This document shows positions 1 through 10,200 of a stretch of 64,000 bases of DNA, one piece after another (within the stretch, counting starts at the first letter, position 1; each line of letters opens with the position of its first letter). Origin of the DNA: Bacteroidales bacterium. GTDB taxonomy: Bacteria; Bacteroidota; Bacteroidia; Bacteroidales; P3. The notes under the pieces were generated by a model. That model saw only the letters and a program-made list of their open reading frames with translations, was not told the origin of the DNA and ran no database searches. Where the stretch lies: positions 22,595 to 86,594 of the forward strand of contig JAGAYN010000016.1 of NCBI GenBank assembly GCA_017940465.1, in the 5' to 3' direction. A program made the position numbers and the translations under genes.

Positions 1-348
1 CATCATCAGGTCGAGGATGCGGTTGATGTGCCGGTCGTAGAGTTCCAAGGCCTGGGACAGGGGTAGTTCGAGGGGTTCCGTGGCGGAGAGCTCCTGCTGC
101 ACCAAGGCCATGACGGCATAGTTCACCATGGCCACAAACTCGCCCCGTATGCCGTCGCCCACGCGGTTCTCGCCGCTCTCCTGCAGGCTGCGGATGCGGT
201 TGGCCTTGATGTAGATCTGGTCGGTCAGCGAGGGCAGGCGCAGGATGCGCCACGAGGTGCCGTAGTCGCGCGTCTTCTTCTCGAACAGGCTGCGGCACGC
301 TGCCACCTCGCGTTCCATCTCGCTTCGGGTATCTGCACATTCAGTCAT
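1..348 (-). CDS. DUF1599 domain protein, C-terminus beyond left edge
   Basis: The 116 visible codons contain the family signature FEKKTRDYGTSWRILR, then LTDQIYIKANRIRSLQ and GIRGEFVAMVNYAVMALVQ, as in Bacteroidales DUF1599 proteins of about 180 residues. The family is annotated as nucleotide-modification associated, but its reaction is not established. The first ATG (346-348) lies only a few bases from a TATGTTTGC promoter box. The second in-frame ATG (codon 11, 316-318) fits the usual family N-terminus better and would leave a short leader, so it may be the true start. The gene runs off the window. Confidence 0.85.
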   Translation of the reverse strand, partial: MTECADTRSEMEREVAACRSLFEKKTRDYGTSWRILRLPSLTDQIYIKANRIRSLQESGENRVGDGIRGEFVAMVNYAVMALVQQELSATEPLELPLSQALELYDRHINRILDLMM

Positions 349-351
349 AAC

Positions 352-360
352 GCAAACATA
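352..360 (-). promoter_or_regulatory. -7 promoter box (TATGTTTGC) for the DUF1599 gene
   Basis: On the minus strand the box matches the Bacteroidota sigma-ABfr consensus TAnnTTTGC. It lies immediately before the gene, which argues for the internal start at codon 11. Confidence 0.6.
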
Positions 361-480
361 ACGCCCGCGTCATATTTTTATTGTATCCATAGATTAAATA
401 TTCCTTCTATGGGTCTGTTTCGGGCGGTCGGCCGGGGCAGACGTACCAGGTCCGGCATAAAGGCCAGAGGCTACCTTCCT

Positions 481-611
481 GGTATCCTCCAGGTATCTTC
501 TAGGTATCCCCTAGGTATCCTTTAGGTATCCCCCTGGTATCTTCTAGGTATCTTCTAGGTATCCTCCAGGTATCCCCTAGGTATTTACTTCGACTGAGAA
601 CCGATATGAAC
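481..611 (+). repeat. Dispersed 11-bp array element, copy A (ten units plus conserved core)
   Basis: GGTATC begins at 481, 492, 503, 514, 525, 536, 547, 558, 569 and 580, an exact 11-bp period with unit consensus GGTATCYYCTA. The last unit becomes GGTATTTACTT and runs into the core TTCGACTGAGAACCGATATGA. Shorter copies (two or three units plus the same core) lie at 22851-22910, 29854-29910, 47824-47882 and 58643-58694. All are intergenic. No known element name comes to mind. Confidence 0.9.
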
Positions 612-675
612 GGATATGACCCCCATCTTGTGGAGCGCCCGTCGTAGGCGTCCAGACCTGCCTCATGGGGCAGGC

Positions 676-1715
676 CATGAAACGGAAGCGCTCCCCACTG
701 CGCAGGGATGTTCGGTTTTATCTATTAAACGAAAGCCCCGACGGGGCATAGGGCATGGGTGTGGATCGGGGGCGGGTGGCTATTAAACGGATGCCCCGAT
801 GGGGCAGTTTTTTTGAGGGGGGGGCATACACGGATTCTATTAAGCGAAAGCCCCGATGGGGCAATTACGCCGTAGGCGTTTCCGTTTCATAGACAGACAC
901 ATGGCACAGCGTGATTTTTACGCCGTAGGCGTTTTCGTTTAATAGACAGATACGCAGCATGGTGTAGATGGCTACGCCGTAGGCGTTCTCGTTTAATAGA
1001 CAGACACGCGGCACAGCGTAGACAATTACGCCGTAGGCGTTTCCGTTTAATAGACAGATACGCAGCATGGTGTAGATGGCTACGCCGTAGGCGTTCTCGT
1101 TTAATAGACAGACGCGCAGCGCAGCGTAGACAATTACGCCGTAGGCATTTCCGTTTAATAGACAGATACGCAGCATGGTGTAGATGGCTACGCCGTAGGC
1201 GTTCTCGTTTAATAGACAGACACGCGGCACAGCGAGATTTTTACGCCGTAGGCGTTTCCGTTTCATAGACAGACGCGCAGCGCAGCGTAGACAATTACGC
1301 CGTAGGCGCTTCCGTTTCGTTGTTGGAGACAGATTATTAAACGAAAGCGCCTACGGCGCAGGTTGGATGGGTAGGCAAATACGGATTCTATTAAACGGAT
1401 GCTCCGATGGAGCAATTACGCCGTAGGCGTTTCCGTTTCATAGACAGACGCGCAGCGCAACGTAGGCAGTTACGCCGTAGGCGTTGCCGTTTCATAGACA
1501 GACACATGGCACAGCGTGATTTTTACGCCGTAGGCGTTTCCGTTTCATAGACAGCTATACGAAAAAACAACATTACGCCGTAGGCGCTTCCGTTTCATAG
1601 ACAGCTACACGAAAAAACAACATTGCGCCGTAGGCGCTTTCGTTTCATAGACAGCTATACGAAAAAAAACAACATTGCGCCGTAGGCGCTTCCGTTTAAT
1701 CGTCCCCCATCCTTC
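676..1715. repeat. REP/BIME-like hairpin array, left of the Y1 transposase
   Basis: About sixteen short palindromes, mostly in 54-55-bp direct repeats. Two hairpin types alternate: GCCCCGAYGGGGC and GCGCCTACGGCGC (read as ACGCCGTAGGCGT on the other strand). Each is bordered by the conserved tract CTATTAAACGRAWGC or its complement, GCGTTTCCGTTTMATAGACAG. Inverted pairs such as 1389-1445 form BIME-like units. The same units continue at 2243-2735 and 4037-4123. An open frame on the minus strand through the array is a by-product of the repeat. Confidence 0.88.
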
Positions 1716-1777
1716 CCACCCTTGCACACTATACAATAAAATACACCATTGCACGTTATTTACCATAAAAAAACATT

Positions 1778-2245
1778 ATGGCAAACACTTACAACCAAAT
1801 CTACATCCATCTGGTCTTCGCCGTAAAATACCGCGATGCCGCTATCGACAAATCGTGGAGGGACCGACTATATCAATACACCATAGCCCTGGTGGAAGCA
1901 CGTGGGCATAAGGTGTACGCCATCGGCGGCATGTACGACCACATCCACATACTTGTCAGTCTGGCGCCAAAACAAGCCATATCGGAGTTAGTGATGGAGG
2001 TGAAGCGCGCAACAACATTGTGGATAAAGGAGAAAGGCCTGGTCCGGTGCCGGTTTGCCTGGCAGGAAGGCTTCGGCGCGTTTTCCTATGGGAAGTCACA
2101 GGTGGACAATGTTGTGAAATACATCATGAACCAAGAGCAGCACCACGGGAAACATACATTCCGCGAAGAATACGAAGCGTTTTTGAAAACTTTCGGCGTG
2201 GAATACGACGAGCGTTACACGTTCAAACCATTGGAGGATAATTAA
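1778..2245 (+). CDS. REP-associated Y1 (HUH) transposase, IS200-like
   Basis: A 155-residue single-domain Y1 transposase. The metal-binding HUH motif is HIH at residues 55-57 (MYDHIHILVSL) and the probable nucleophile is Tyr115 in VVKYIMNQEQHH. Such enzymes cut and join single-stranded DNA at hairpins. The stop codon sits inside the flanking repeat tract (AATTAAACGAAAGCCCC), and palindromic arrays lie on both sides with no separate insertion-sequence ends visible. That arrangement fits a domesticated REP-associated transposase (RAYT) rather than a free IS200. No accessory TnpB is present. The start ATG follows an A-rich leader. Confidence 0.88.
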   Translation: MANTYNQIYIHLVFAVKYRDAAIDKSWRDRLYQYTIALVEARGHKVYAIGGMYDHIHILVSLAPKQAISELVMEVKRATTLWIKEKGLVRCRFAWQEGFGAFSYGKSQVDNVVKYIMNQEQHHGKHTFREEYEAFLKTFGVEYDERYTFKPLEDN

Positions 2246-2735
2246 ACGAAAGCCCCGATGGGGCATGGGGTGTGGGATGGGGTGTAGGGATGTCAATTAA
2301 ACGGAAGCGCCTACGGCGCAGGGGTGGTGGTATTATACATGTATTCTATTAAACGGGATGCCCCGACGGGGCAATTACTCCGTAGGCGCTTCCGTTTCAT
2401 AGACAGATGCGCGGCGCAGTCGGTTACTCCGTAGGCGCTTCCGTTTCATAGACAGACACGCAGCACAGCGTAGACAGTTACGCCGTAGGCGTTTACGTTT
2501 CATAGACAGACATGCAGCGCGAAGTAGACGGTTACGCCGTAGGCGTTGCCGTTTCATAGACAAGCATGTAATACAACACAATATTACGCCGTAGGCGTTT
2601 CCGTTTCGTTGTTGGAGACAGATTATTTAACGAAAGCACCTACGGCGCAGGTTGGGTGGGTAGGCAAAAACGGATTCTATTAAACGGATGCCCCGACGGG
2701 GCAATTACGCCGTAGGCGTTTCCGTTTCATAGACA
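2243..2735. repeat. REP/BIME-like hairpin array, right of the Y1 transposase
   Basis: About ten further hairpin units of the same two types (GCCCCGAYGGGGC and GCGCCTACGGCGC) with the same ATTAAACG / CGTTTMATAGACAG borders. They begin within the transposase stop codon and end just before the palindromes that precede the AAA_14 gene. Confidence 0.85.
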
Positions 2736-2737
2736 AC

Positions 2738-2822
2738 TGCGCACTCCATTGCGCATAAAACGACTAAAATTGCGCACTCCACTGCGCAGAAAATAGCAAA
2801 AAATTGCACACTCCACTGCGCA
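2738..2822. promoter_or_regulatory. Three 18-bp palindromes upstream of the AAA_14 gene (possible operators)
   Basis: Near-perfect palindromes TGCGCACTCCATTGCGCA (2738-2755), TGCGCACTCCACTGCGCA (2771-2788) and TGCACACTCCACTGCGCA (2805-2822), starting 33 and 34 bp apart, about three helical turns. The last falls where a -33 element would lie relative to the box at 2840. They could be operators, hairpins, or part of the REP nest. A 16/18 match recurs at 688-705. Confidence 0.6.
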
Positions 2823-2839
2823 GTTTTGAATTTTAATCG

Positions 2840-2848
2840 TATATTTGC
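2840..2848 (+). promoter_or_regulatory. -7 promoter box (TATATTTGC) for the AAA_14 ATPase gene
   Basis: Matches TAnnTTTGC. It overlaps an upstream in-frame TTG, which rules that TTG out and favours the ATG at 2866 as the start. Confidence 0.7.
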
Positions 2849-2865
2849 AAAAAAAACTGCAGCCC

Positions 2866-4044
2866 ATGGAAAGCCTGATCGAATCATACAAGTCTCTGTT
2901 ATACAGAACAGATACAACCTTTATCCGCTATCTGCACGACCAGATAAACTGGCAGTCGCGGCTAGTGGCCCTCCTGGGTACCCGCGGTGTCGGCAAGACC
3001 ACCATGATCCTGCAGCACATAAAGCTGCACGACAACCCCGACCAGTCGCTGTACGTGCTCGCCGACGACTTCTACTTCGCGAGCCACCGCCTGTTCGACC
3101 TGGCCCAGGACTTCTACCGGCAAGGAGGAAAGAAACTGTATATCGACGAGATACACAAATACCGGAACTGGTCGGTGGAGATAAAAAACATCTACGACAA
3201 ACTGCCCGACCTGCAGGTGGTCTACACCGGCTCGTCCATCCTGGACCTGGAGCAGGGCGGGGCCGACCTCAGCCGCCGAAAAATAGAGTACGTCCTGCCC
3301 GGCCTCTCGTTGCGCGAGTACATCAACATCACCCACAGCATGAACCTCGCCCCACACAGCCTGACCGACATACTGCATGGAGACATCGACTTCCCGCTAC
3401 GCGACCTGCGCCCCCTGCAGCTTCTCGCCGACTACATGAAGACCGGCTATTACCCCTTCTTCCGCGATGACGACTATATGCTTCGCCTGAACGGCATCCT
3501 GAAACAGGTCGTGGAATTCGACATCCCGCAGTTCGCCGACTTCAACGCAGTCTCCATCCTGAAACTCAAGAAACTGATCTATATGCTGGCACAGTCCGTC
3601 CCCTTCAAACCCAACTATTCCAAACTGGAACGGGACCTCGACATACGCCGGAACACCCTCCCCACCTATATGCACCTGCTGGAAAAGGCCGGACTGATAA
3701 GCCTGTTGCCCGAAAAGAGCGACGGAATCAAGCTGCTGGAGAAAATCGACAAAGTCTATCTGCAAAACCCCAACATCGCACACACCCTCTCCGCCTCCAC
3801 GCCCGACAAAGGGTCGTTGCGCGAGAGCATGTTCCTCGCCTGGATGAACGTGGGGCACCGCGTTACAGCCTCGCCGGTGGCCGACTTCGAGATAGACGGG
3901 CTCACTTTCGAAGTGGGTGGCAAAGGAAAAAGCCGCCGCCAGTTGGCCACCCTGGACCCCGAACGCGCCTATGTGGTAAAAGACGACATCGAACATGCCG
4001 CCCTCCACAGTATCCCTCTCTGGATGTTCGGTTTTATCTATTAA
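2866..4044 (+). CDS. AAA_14 / DUF4143 family ATPase
   Basis: A 392-residue P-loop ATPase with Walker A GTRGVGKTT (about residues 33-41), Walker B KKLYIDEIHKY, a sensor-like VVYTGSS, and a DUF4143 C-terminal domain with a winged-helix-like middle section. Members are common, multi-copy and poorly understood in Bacteroidota. No partner gene is adjacent. The gene sits inside the REP nest, between three palindromes and two REP hairpins. Its last seven codons and stop are duplicated exactly at 706-729. The start is the ATG after the promoter box, with a leader of about ten bases. Confidence 0.88.
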   Translation: MESLIESYKSLLYRTDTTFIRYLHDQINWQSRLVALLGTRGVGKTTMILQHIKLHDNPDQSLYVLADDFYFASHRLFDLAQDFYRQGGKKLYIDEIHKYRNWSVEIKNIYDKLPDLQVVYTGSSILDLEQGGADLSRRKIEYVLPGLSLREYINITHSMNLAPHSLTDILHGDIDFPLRDLRPLQLLADYMKTGYYPFFRDDDYMLRLNGILKQVVEFDIPQFADFNAVSILKLKKLIYMLAQSVPFKPNYSKLERDLDIRRNTLPTYMHLLEKAGLISLLPEKSDGIKLLEKIDKVYLQNPNIAHTLSASTPDKGSLRESMFLAWMNVGHRVTASPVADFEIDGLTFEVGGKGKSRRQLATLDPERAYVVKDDIEHAALHSIPLWMFGFIY

Positions 4045-4123
4045 ATCGAAAGCGCCTACGGCGCAGGGGCGGTGGTGGGATGGACGGGATGTCTATTAAA
4101 CGAAAGCGCCTACGGCGCAGGGG
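4037..4123 (+). repeat. Two REP hairpins after the AAA_14 gene
   Basis: Two GCGCCTACGGCGC hairpins, each led by CTATTAAAYCGAAA. The AAA_14 stop codon lies within the first leader, just as the transposase stop lies within a leader. They may also end transcription. Confidence 0.75.
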
Positions 4124-4157
4124 TGTTTGGAGGCGGGCGGGGCGGGGAAAAATGCGT

Positions 4158-4185
4158 CAGCGCCCCGCCGGATGGCGGGGCGCTG
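4158..4185 (-). terminator. Rho-independent terminator of the giant adhesin gene
   Basis: A 12-bp stem (CAGCGCCCCGCC with its complement) around a 4-nt loop, followed on the minus strand by ACGCATTTTT. It begins 27 bases beyond the stop codon. Confidence 0.75.
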
Positions 4186-4211
4186 GCCCTTTCATTTCGT
4201 GGGTGGGTTCG

Positions 4212-7200
4212 TCAGTATATACGGATATCGTCGATGGCCGGATTGCCAGAACCGCCGCTGCCGTCGTTGAGCCAGATGAAGACCAGCTTGTAGTTGCCAT
4301 TGGTGGGCACGGTAAAGGTTGCGGAGCGGTTTGCCCAATCACTGGCAGAGTTGAGCTTTCCGGGTATCAAATCTATCCAGCCCGAGGGGACTTGGGTTTG
4401 GAAATTGTTGGTTGAGGTTGAGGTTCCGGTGTGAGTGGTGCTGGGCGTCTGGGCGTCCGGGACTAGGAAGACGCGGAAGAAGTCGAAGTTCTCCTCGCCT
4501 TGGCCCCTCCAGCTGAAGTTCAAATTGTGGGTGCCGGCGGTGAAGCTGACGGTGCGGTATGCGAAGACGATGCTGGTGGAAATAGTGCGGTATGAGTTGG
4601 AGGTTCCACTGTCGCTGGAGATATACAGAGAGCGTGACCCGGTATTGGCGGCGGCGGTACCGATGTACCACTTGTTGGTGTAGGACCCGTTGTCGAGCGT
4701 CCAGGTGGCGTTGTCGTCGGTGTCCTCGAAGCCCGTGGCGTAGATTAATGGTTGGAAGGTGGCGGTGTAGGTGGCATCGCCCGTGACGGTTACGATGCGG
4801 GGGTTGTCGGTGTTGCCGTCGTTCCACTGTATGAAAGCATATCCGTTGCTGCTGGGGGTGGCGGTGAGGGTTATGTAGCTGCCGGTACGGAAGGTGCCGC
4901 CGCCGGTGACGGTGCCATGGGAGGCGTTGTCGGTCTCGACCGTGATCTGGTAAGAATCACCGCCGGAGACGGCGCGGACGTTGAACCCATAGAAGCGGCC
5001 TTCGCCATACATACCGCTATAGAAATTATTATTAAATTCGAAGTAGATGTCGACGCCATTGTCTGCGGTAATGCCACGCGTCGAGCTCCAATAGCAGGGA
5101 CCACCGTAGATATTGGTAGTATTGGTACCGTTCTTGTATCCAGTGGTGGGCAAGAAGATGGAGTTACCGTTGATCCTGCTGGTAAACCTGTAGCCGCTGA
5201 TACGGTTCACAGTAGCATTCGATTTGGTGCAGTTGTCAAACAACTCCTGCCAATTCGCTGCCGAAGGCATATATGCGTTGCCACCCAAGCGCTGCGTGGC
5301 CACGTCGTCCGCCGGGTCGAGGGTCATCTTGCCATCGGCACCGTTGTACTTCGTCCATGTTGAGTTGTTGCCGCCATAGTAGGCTGTGGTGGTCCATGAG
5401 TAGTTGATCTTCTCGGTGGTCTCGGCCCAGGCGTAGTAGCCGCCGGTGCCCTCGGGGCTGGTCGCATCGACATTGCGGTCGGCCCAGAGCAATCCGCTGG
5501 GCAGGCCCAGGTCGATCCAGCGCGTGACGTTCTCACCGAACTCGGCGGTGAGGGAGAGGTCTTCGGTTGCGAAGAAGGTGCGCGGGTTGGCGTTCGAGCC
5601 GTCGCTCCACTGCACGAACATGTAGCCCGCGTTAGGCGTAGCCTGGAGGGTTACACGCGTATCTTCAAAATAGGTGCCGTCGCCGGTGACGGTGCCCCAC
5701 GAGGCGTTGTTGGGCACGGCGGTGATGGTGTACTGCGGGATGGGCTCGAAGAAGGCGGTGTAGGTAGCGTTGGCGGTGACGGTGATGGTGCGGGGGTTGG
5801 TGGTCACAAAGTCATTCCAGTGGGTGAAGCGGTAGCCTGTGTTGGCTTCGGCCAGGATGGAAACCGATGTGCCTTCGAGGTAGGAAAAGCTGTAGGCGCC
5901 ATTTTCTAACCAAGCGTTGCCCGCGACACCGCCGCTGGGGCTACACGCCACGTTGATGGTGTAGGTGGGGATGACCTCGAAGATGGCGGTGAGCGAGAGG
6001 TTGGACGTCAGGCTGAGGGTGCGGGGGTTGTAGGTCTCGTTGTCGCTCCAGCGGCGGAAGAGGTAGCCCTCGGCGGGCGTGGCGCTGATGCTGGTGATCT
6101 CGCCCTCGTAGAAGGTGCCGCTGCCGGAGACGGAGCCGTAGGCGGCATTGTTGGGGGAGACGGTGAGGGTATACTGCGGGATGTTTTCCAGCAGGGCGGT
6201 GTAGGTGGCGTCGCCGGTCACCTTGACCGTGCGGGGGTTGTAGGGCACGCCGTCGCTCCAGCCGGTGAAGCGGATGCCGGTGTTGGGCGTGGCCTCGATG
6301 GTCACGTTGGCATCCATCGGGTGGCTGCCGCCGCCGGTGAAGGTGCCGAGGGAGGGGTTGTTGGCCGTGACGGTGATGGTGGCGTTGTAGGTGGCCTCGA
6401 ACTCGGCGGTGTAGGTGGCGTCGCCGCTCACGGAGACGGTGCGGGGGTTGGAGGTGTTGCCGTCGCTCCAGCGCACGAAGCGGTAGCCTGCGTTGGGGGT
6501 GGCGGAGATGACCACATCCTGGTCGGGGCTGTAGGAGCCGCCGCCGGAGGCGGAACCCATCGAGGGGTTGGCGGAGGAGACGGTGATGGAAATCGAGCCG
6601 GTGGTGGCGCCGTCGCCGCCGATGACGACGCGGGTGTCGCCGATGACCTTGGCGGCGTTTCCGCCGCCGTAGACGTTGCCCTGGACGGTGCCGTGGCGGA
6701 TGAGCACCTTGGTGGCGTAGTCCTCGTCATGGAGGTCTATCACGGCGGGCTGGCCGTGGCCGCCGCCGAAGACATTCTGTCCGACGGTGCCGGAGAACAT
6801 TTCGACCACGGGGGTGTAGTTGTCCGAGCCGGTGCCGTAGGGGGCGTTGCGGCCGCCGCCGTAGACGCTGCCGTGGACCACGGGGCGGTTGCGGTGGGCG
6901 AGGTTGCCGTCGGCGACGCTGGCGGCCACGGAGTCGGGCGAGCCAACGTACACGTTCACCTTGCCCATGGGCTTGCCGGAGGCGTCGTTGGCGCCGTAGA
7001 TATTCTCCATGACTTCGCCGCCGAGGAAGTTGACGGTGATGTCGCCGTAGGTGGTGGCGTACATGTCGCCGGGGCCGAAGCCGCCGCCGAAGACGTTGCC
7101 GTCCACGAGGCCGGAGTAGATGTTGAGGGTGGTCTTCTTGTCGGTGTTGTAGCCGTGGCCCTGTGCGGCGGCGGTGTCTATCGAGACGGAGTAGAAGATA

Positions 7201-10200
7201 TAGGTGCCGCCGGAGCCGTGGGAGGGGCTCGAGTTGAAGGTGCCGATCTGGGCCTTGGTGGTGCTGCCGGTGTTGGTGGTGCCGTTCTGGCTGCCGCCGT
7301 AGACATCGGCCATGAGGACGGGGCCGGGGGTGCCGGCGGCGCCGATGTTGAGGGTGATGTTGCCGAAGACGGCCGTCTCCTTGCCGAGGCCGCCGCCGCA
7401 GATGATAGCCTTGCGGCCGCGTTCGCCGACGGTGCCGCCGAGGAGGTTGATGACGACGTCTTTCTTGATGTAGCCCCAGGTGTTGGAGCCGCCGTAGATG
7501 CCGCGTTTGACGGTGCCGCCGGTCATGAGGATGTCCACCTCGGGGCCCATTTTGTGGTTGGCGCCGCCGAAGAGTCGCCCGCCGACGGTGCCGCCGAGGA
7601 TGCGGAGGGTGGCCTTACCCTTGGCGGGGTAGTCGGGGTCGCCTATGTTTCTGGCGGTGCCATTATCCCAGGCGGGGTTGTAGTCGTCGCCGTCCTCGGT
7701 GTTGTTGTAGCCGTAGTTGCCGCCGCCGTAGACATCGCCTTCGACCTCGGCCTGGTCGGCGATGTAGACGAAGGAGCTGTCGACGCGTCCCATGCGGTGG
7801 TGCTTCCAGGCGTTCATGTTCCACTGGTGGTCGACCTCGACCGAGTCGGCGCGGAAGTAGTTGGGGCGTATGCCGCAACCGGCGCCGAATATCTGGCCGT
7901 CGGTGGCGCCGTTGATGCCGCAGAAGGCGGGGTGGTAGACGGTGTCGCCGACGGTGGTGTGGAGGGTGTCGCCGGAGCCGACATGGAGCGTGCCGCCGGC
8001 ATAGATCCAGGCGTTGCCGTAGTGGATGCCCTCCCACTGGTCGGAGCGGGCGTCGGAGCCGTTGACGCCGCCGGCGATCCAGGCGCGGATGATGCCGCCG
8101 GTGAGGATCATCTGTCGGCCGCCGCCGGAGGCGGTGTAGGTGTTGCCGCCGCCGAACATGCTGCCGGTGATGATGCCGCCCTTCATGCGGATGGTGGAGA
8201 CATCGTTGGGGGTGAAGGTGCCGTCGGTGTTGGGGCCCCAACCCGTAGTGGGGTTGTCAACGCCTGTCTTATACCAGCGGGTGAGGTCGTTGGTGCGGTC
8301 CCAGGCGCCGCCGGAGACGGAGCAATTGAGGAAGCCGCCCTCGATGAGCATGCGGCGCTTGCCGCGATGGTTGTTGTTGTTGGAGGCCACGTTGTAGATG
8401 GACTTGGGGGTCCAGTGGTGGGTGGAGCCGGTGCGGGTGATGCCGTCGACCGTGCTGCGGCCCCAGGGCTTGGCGGAGCCGGTGGCGCCCTCTTCGTGGC
8501 CGATGCCGCGGTCGATGTTCTCCTGGCCGACGAAGCCGCTCTTGACAATCATGTCGCTGTAGACGCTGTCCTTGTCCTGGTTGTTCATCTGGGTGGTGAA
8601 GCTGGAGACGCGGAAGGGGCGGTAGATTTTGACCTTGGCGTTCTTGTAGACCTCGTGGTAGAGCATGGAGTCGAGGCTCTCGTAGGCGCGGCCGCGGCTG
8701 GCGATGCCGACGGCCTCGTAGTCGGTGCCGAGGGCGGCGACGCGCTGCGCCTCGTCGGCGCGGTCGAAGTCGGTGCCCATGATGAAGCGGGCGTAGTTCC
8801 TTTCGCCGTGGAGGCGGTTGGCGGGGGTCTGGACGGAGTATGAGATTTCGTCGCCGGAAACCTTATATATGTTGCTTCCCTTCAACTCGTTGCCTTCCAC
8901 ATCCATGTAGCCGGAGTTCCAGCCGGACATGGTCATCACGCAGCCGATGTAGCCGCTCTCGACGCGGATGGTGTAGCGGCAGTCCTCGCGGGTATAATAC
9001 GCGTTGAAAGCTCGGAAGCGGGCGTCCTTGTCCACCACTTCGCCCCACTCGTTGAGGGGCTCGTTGTTGGCACTGCGCTGGCAGCCCCAGTCGCTGCGGG
9101 CCTCGCTGATGGGGCCGACGCCCCAGATGTAGTTGAAGGTACCCTTGTTGTCGTCGAACATGGGTTCGATGCCACGGCCGAGGGTGAGGTTGGCCAGGCC
9201 GTTGCCTGCGATGGTGCCCCACATGGCGGCCGGGCTGCCGTCGAGGTGGAAACCGTTGCGGGTGCCGCGGAGGCGGCTGAAGGCGAGGTACTCAAAGCGG
9301 ACGTCGCAGTTGAAGGGGATGACGGAGTTCTCCGCCTTGGTAAGGCCCGGGCAGAGGTCGATGTAGGTGGCGTGACGGACGGCGCCGCGGGCGGTGGTGA
9401 CGTCGGCCTTGACGGGGCCGTAGGCGGGCTCCACGCCGTCGAGGGTGCCGTTGGGGAAGACCGAGCTGTAGGTGCCGGCATGGGCGCCTTTGGCCCTGGC
9501 ATCACTGACTTGCGCACGGTTTCTGTCCATGACACTGACAGTCATATAGTCGGAAGCCAACGGGAGGTAGGGGCGCACAGACTGGCTGGTGAGCGGAGGC
9601 TTCATGACGTCGTCGCACACGATGAAGTTGCGCTCCACGCCCGCCGAGTCCCTGAGGGTGTAGTGTCCGTGGGCGCAGGCGGGGACGTTGGAGCCGTCGT
9701 GTGCATCGTCGTAGGAGACGAACTTCACGATGGCCGGTGCCCACATGGCGGTGAAGTCGACCTCCATGTTGTTGGTGGATTCGAAGTAGAGGCGCTGGTC
9801 GGCGCGCACCATGTCGCCCACGGCGAGGGCGGTGCCGCCGGTGGGGGTGGTGAAGACGGTGCCGCCGGCGATGCGGTCGATGCGCCACTTGTAGAAGCCG
9901 CGCCAGCAGGGGGCGCCGTTGAGCGACGAGGTGGTGGCCCAGTCATAGTCGGCGGGGTCGCCGTAGGTGGGTCGGCGGGAGAAAGGGTTGAAGATGGTGC
10001 GGTACTCGACGCGGCCAGTGGCCTCGGTCTCGGCAGTCTTGCCGTCGACGCGCTCGAGGGTCATGTAGTACTCGAAGGTGTGGTACTGGCGTTCTTCCTG
10101 CGAGATGCCGACGCTGACGTCGTCGGCGGCGGAGCTGGCCGTGAAGTCGGAGGGGCGCACGGGGACGTAGCTGTTGTAGTCGCCGAGGTTGCCCTGGTTG

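Noticed and set aside
865-1266. Minus-strand open frame of 133 codons with repeated CLLNENAYGV peptides
   Set aside because: It is a translation of the 54-bp REP array, with no start signal or family; the repeat period is a multiple of three, which keeps the frame open.
870-1715. CRISPR-like appearance of regularly spaced palindromic repeats
   Set aside because: The intervals between hairpins are themselves repeated, not unique spacers; two hairpin types alternate; no cas genes are nearby.
6321-8843. Plus-strand frame of 840 codons opposite the giant adhesin
   Set aside because: Gly/Ala/Val/Asp-only composition caused by GC-rich third positions of the real minus-strand gene.
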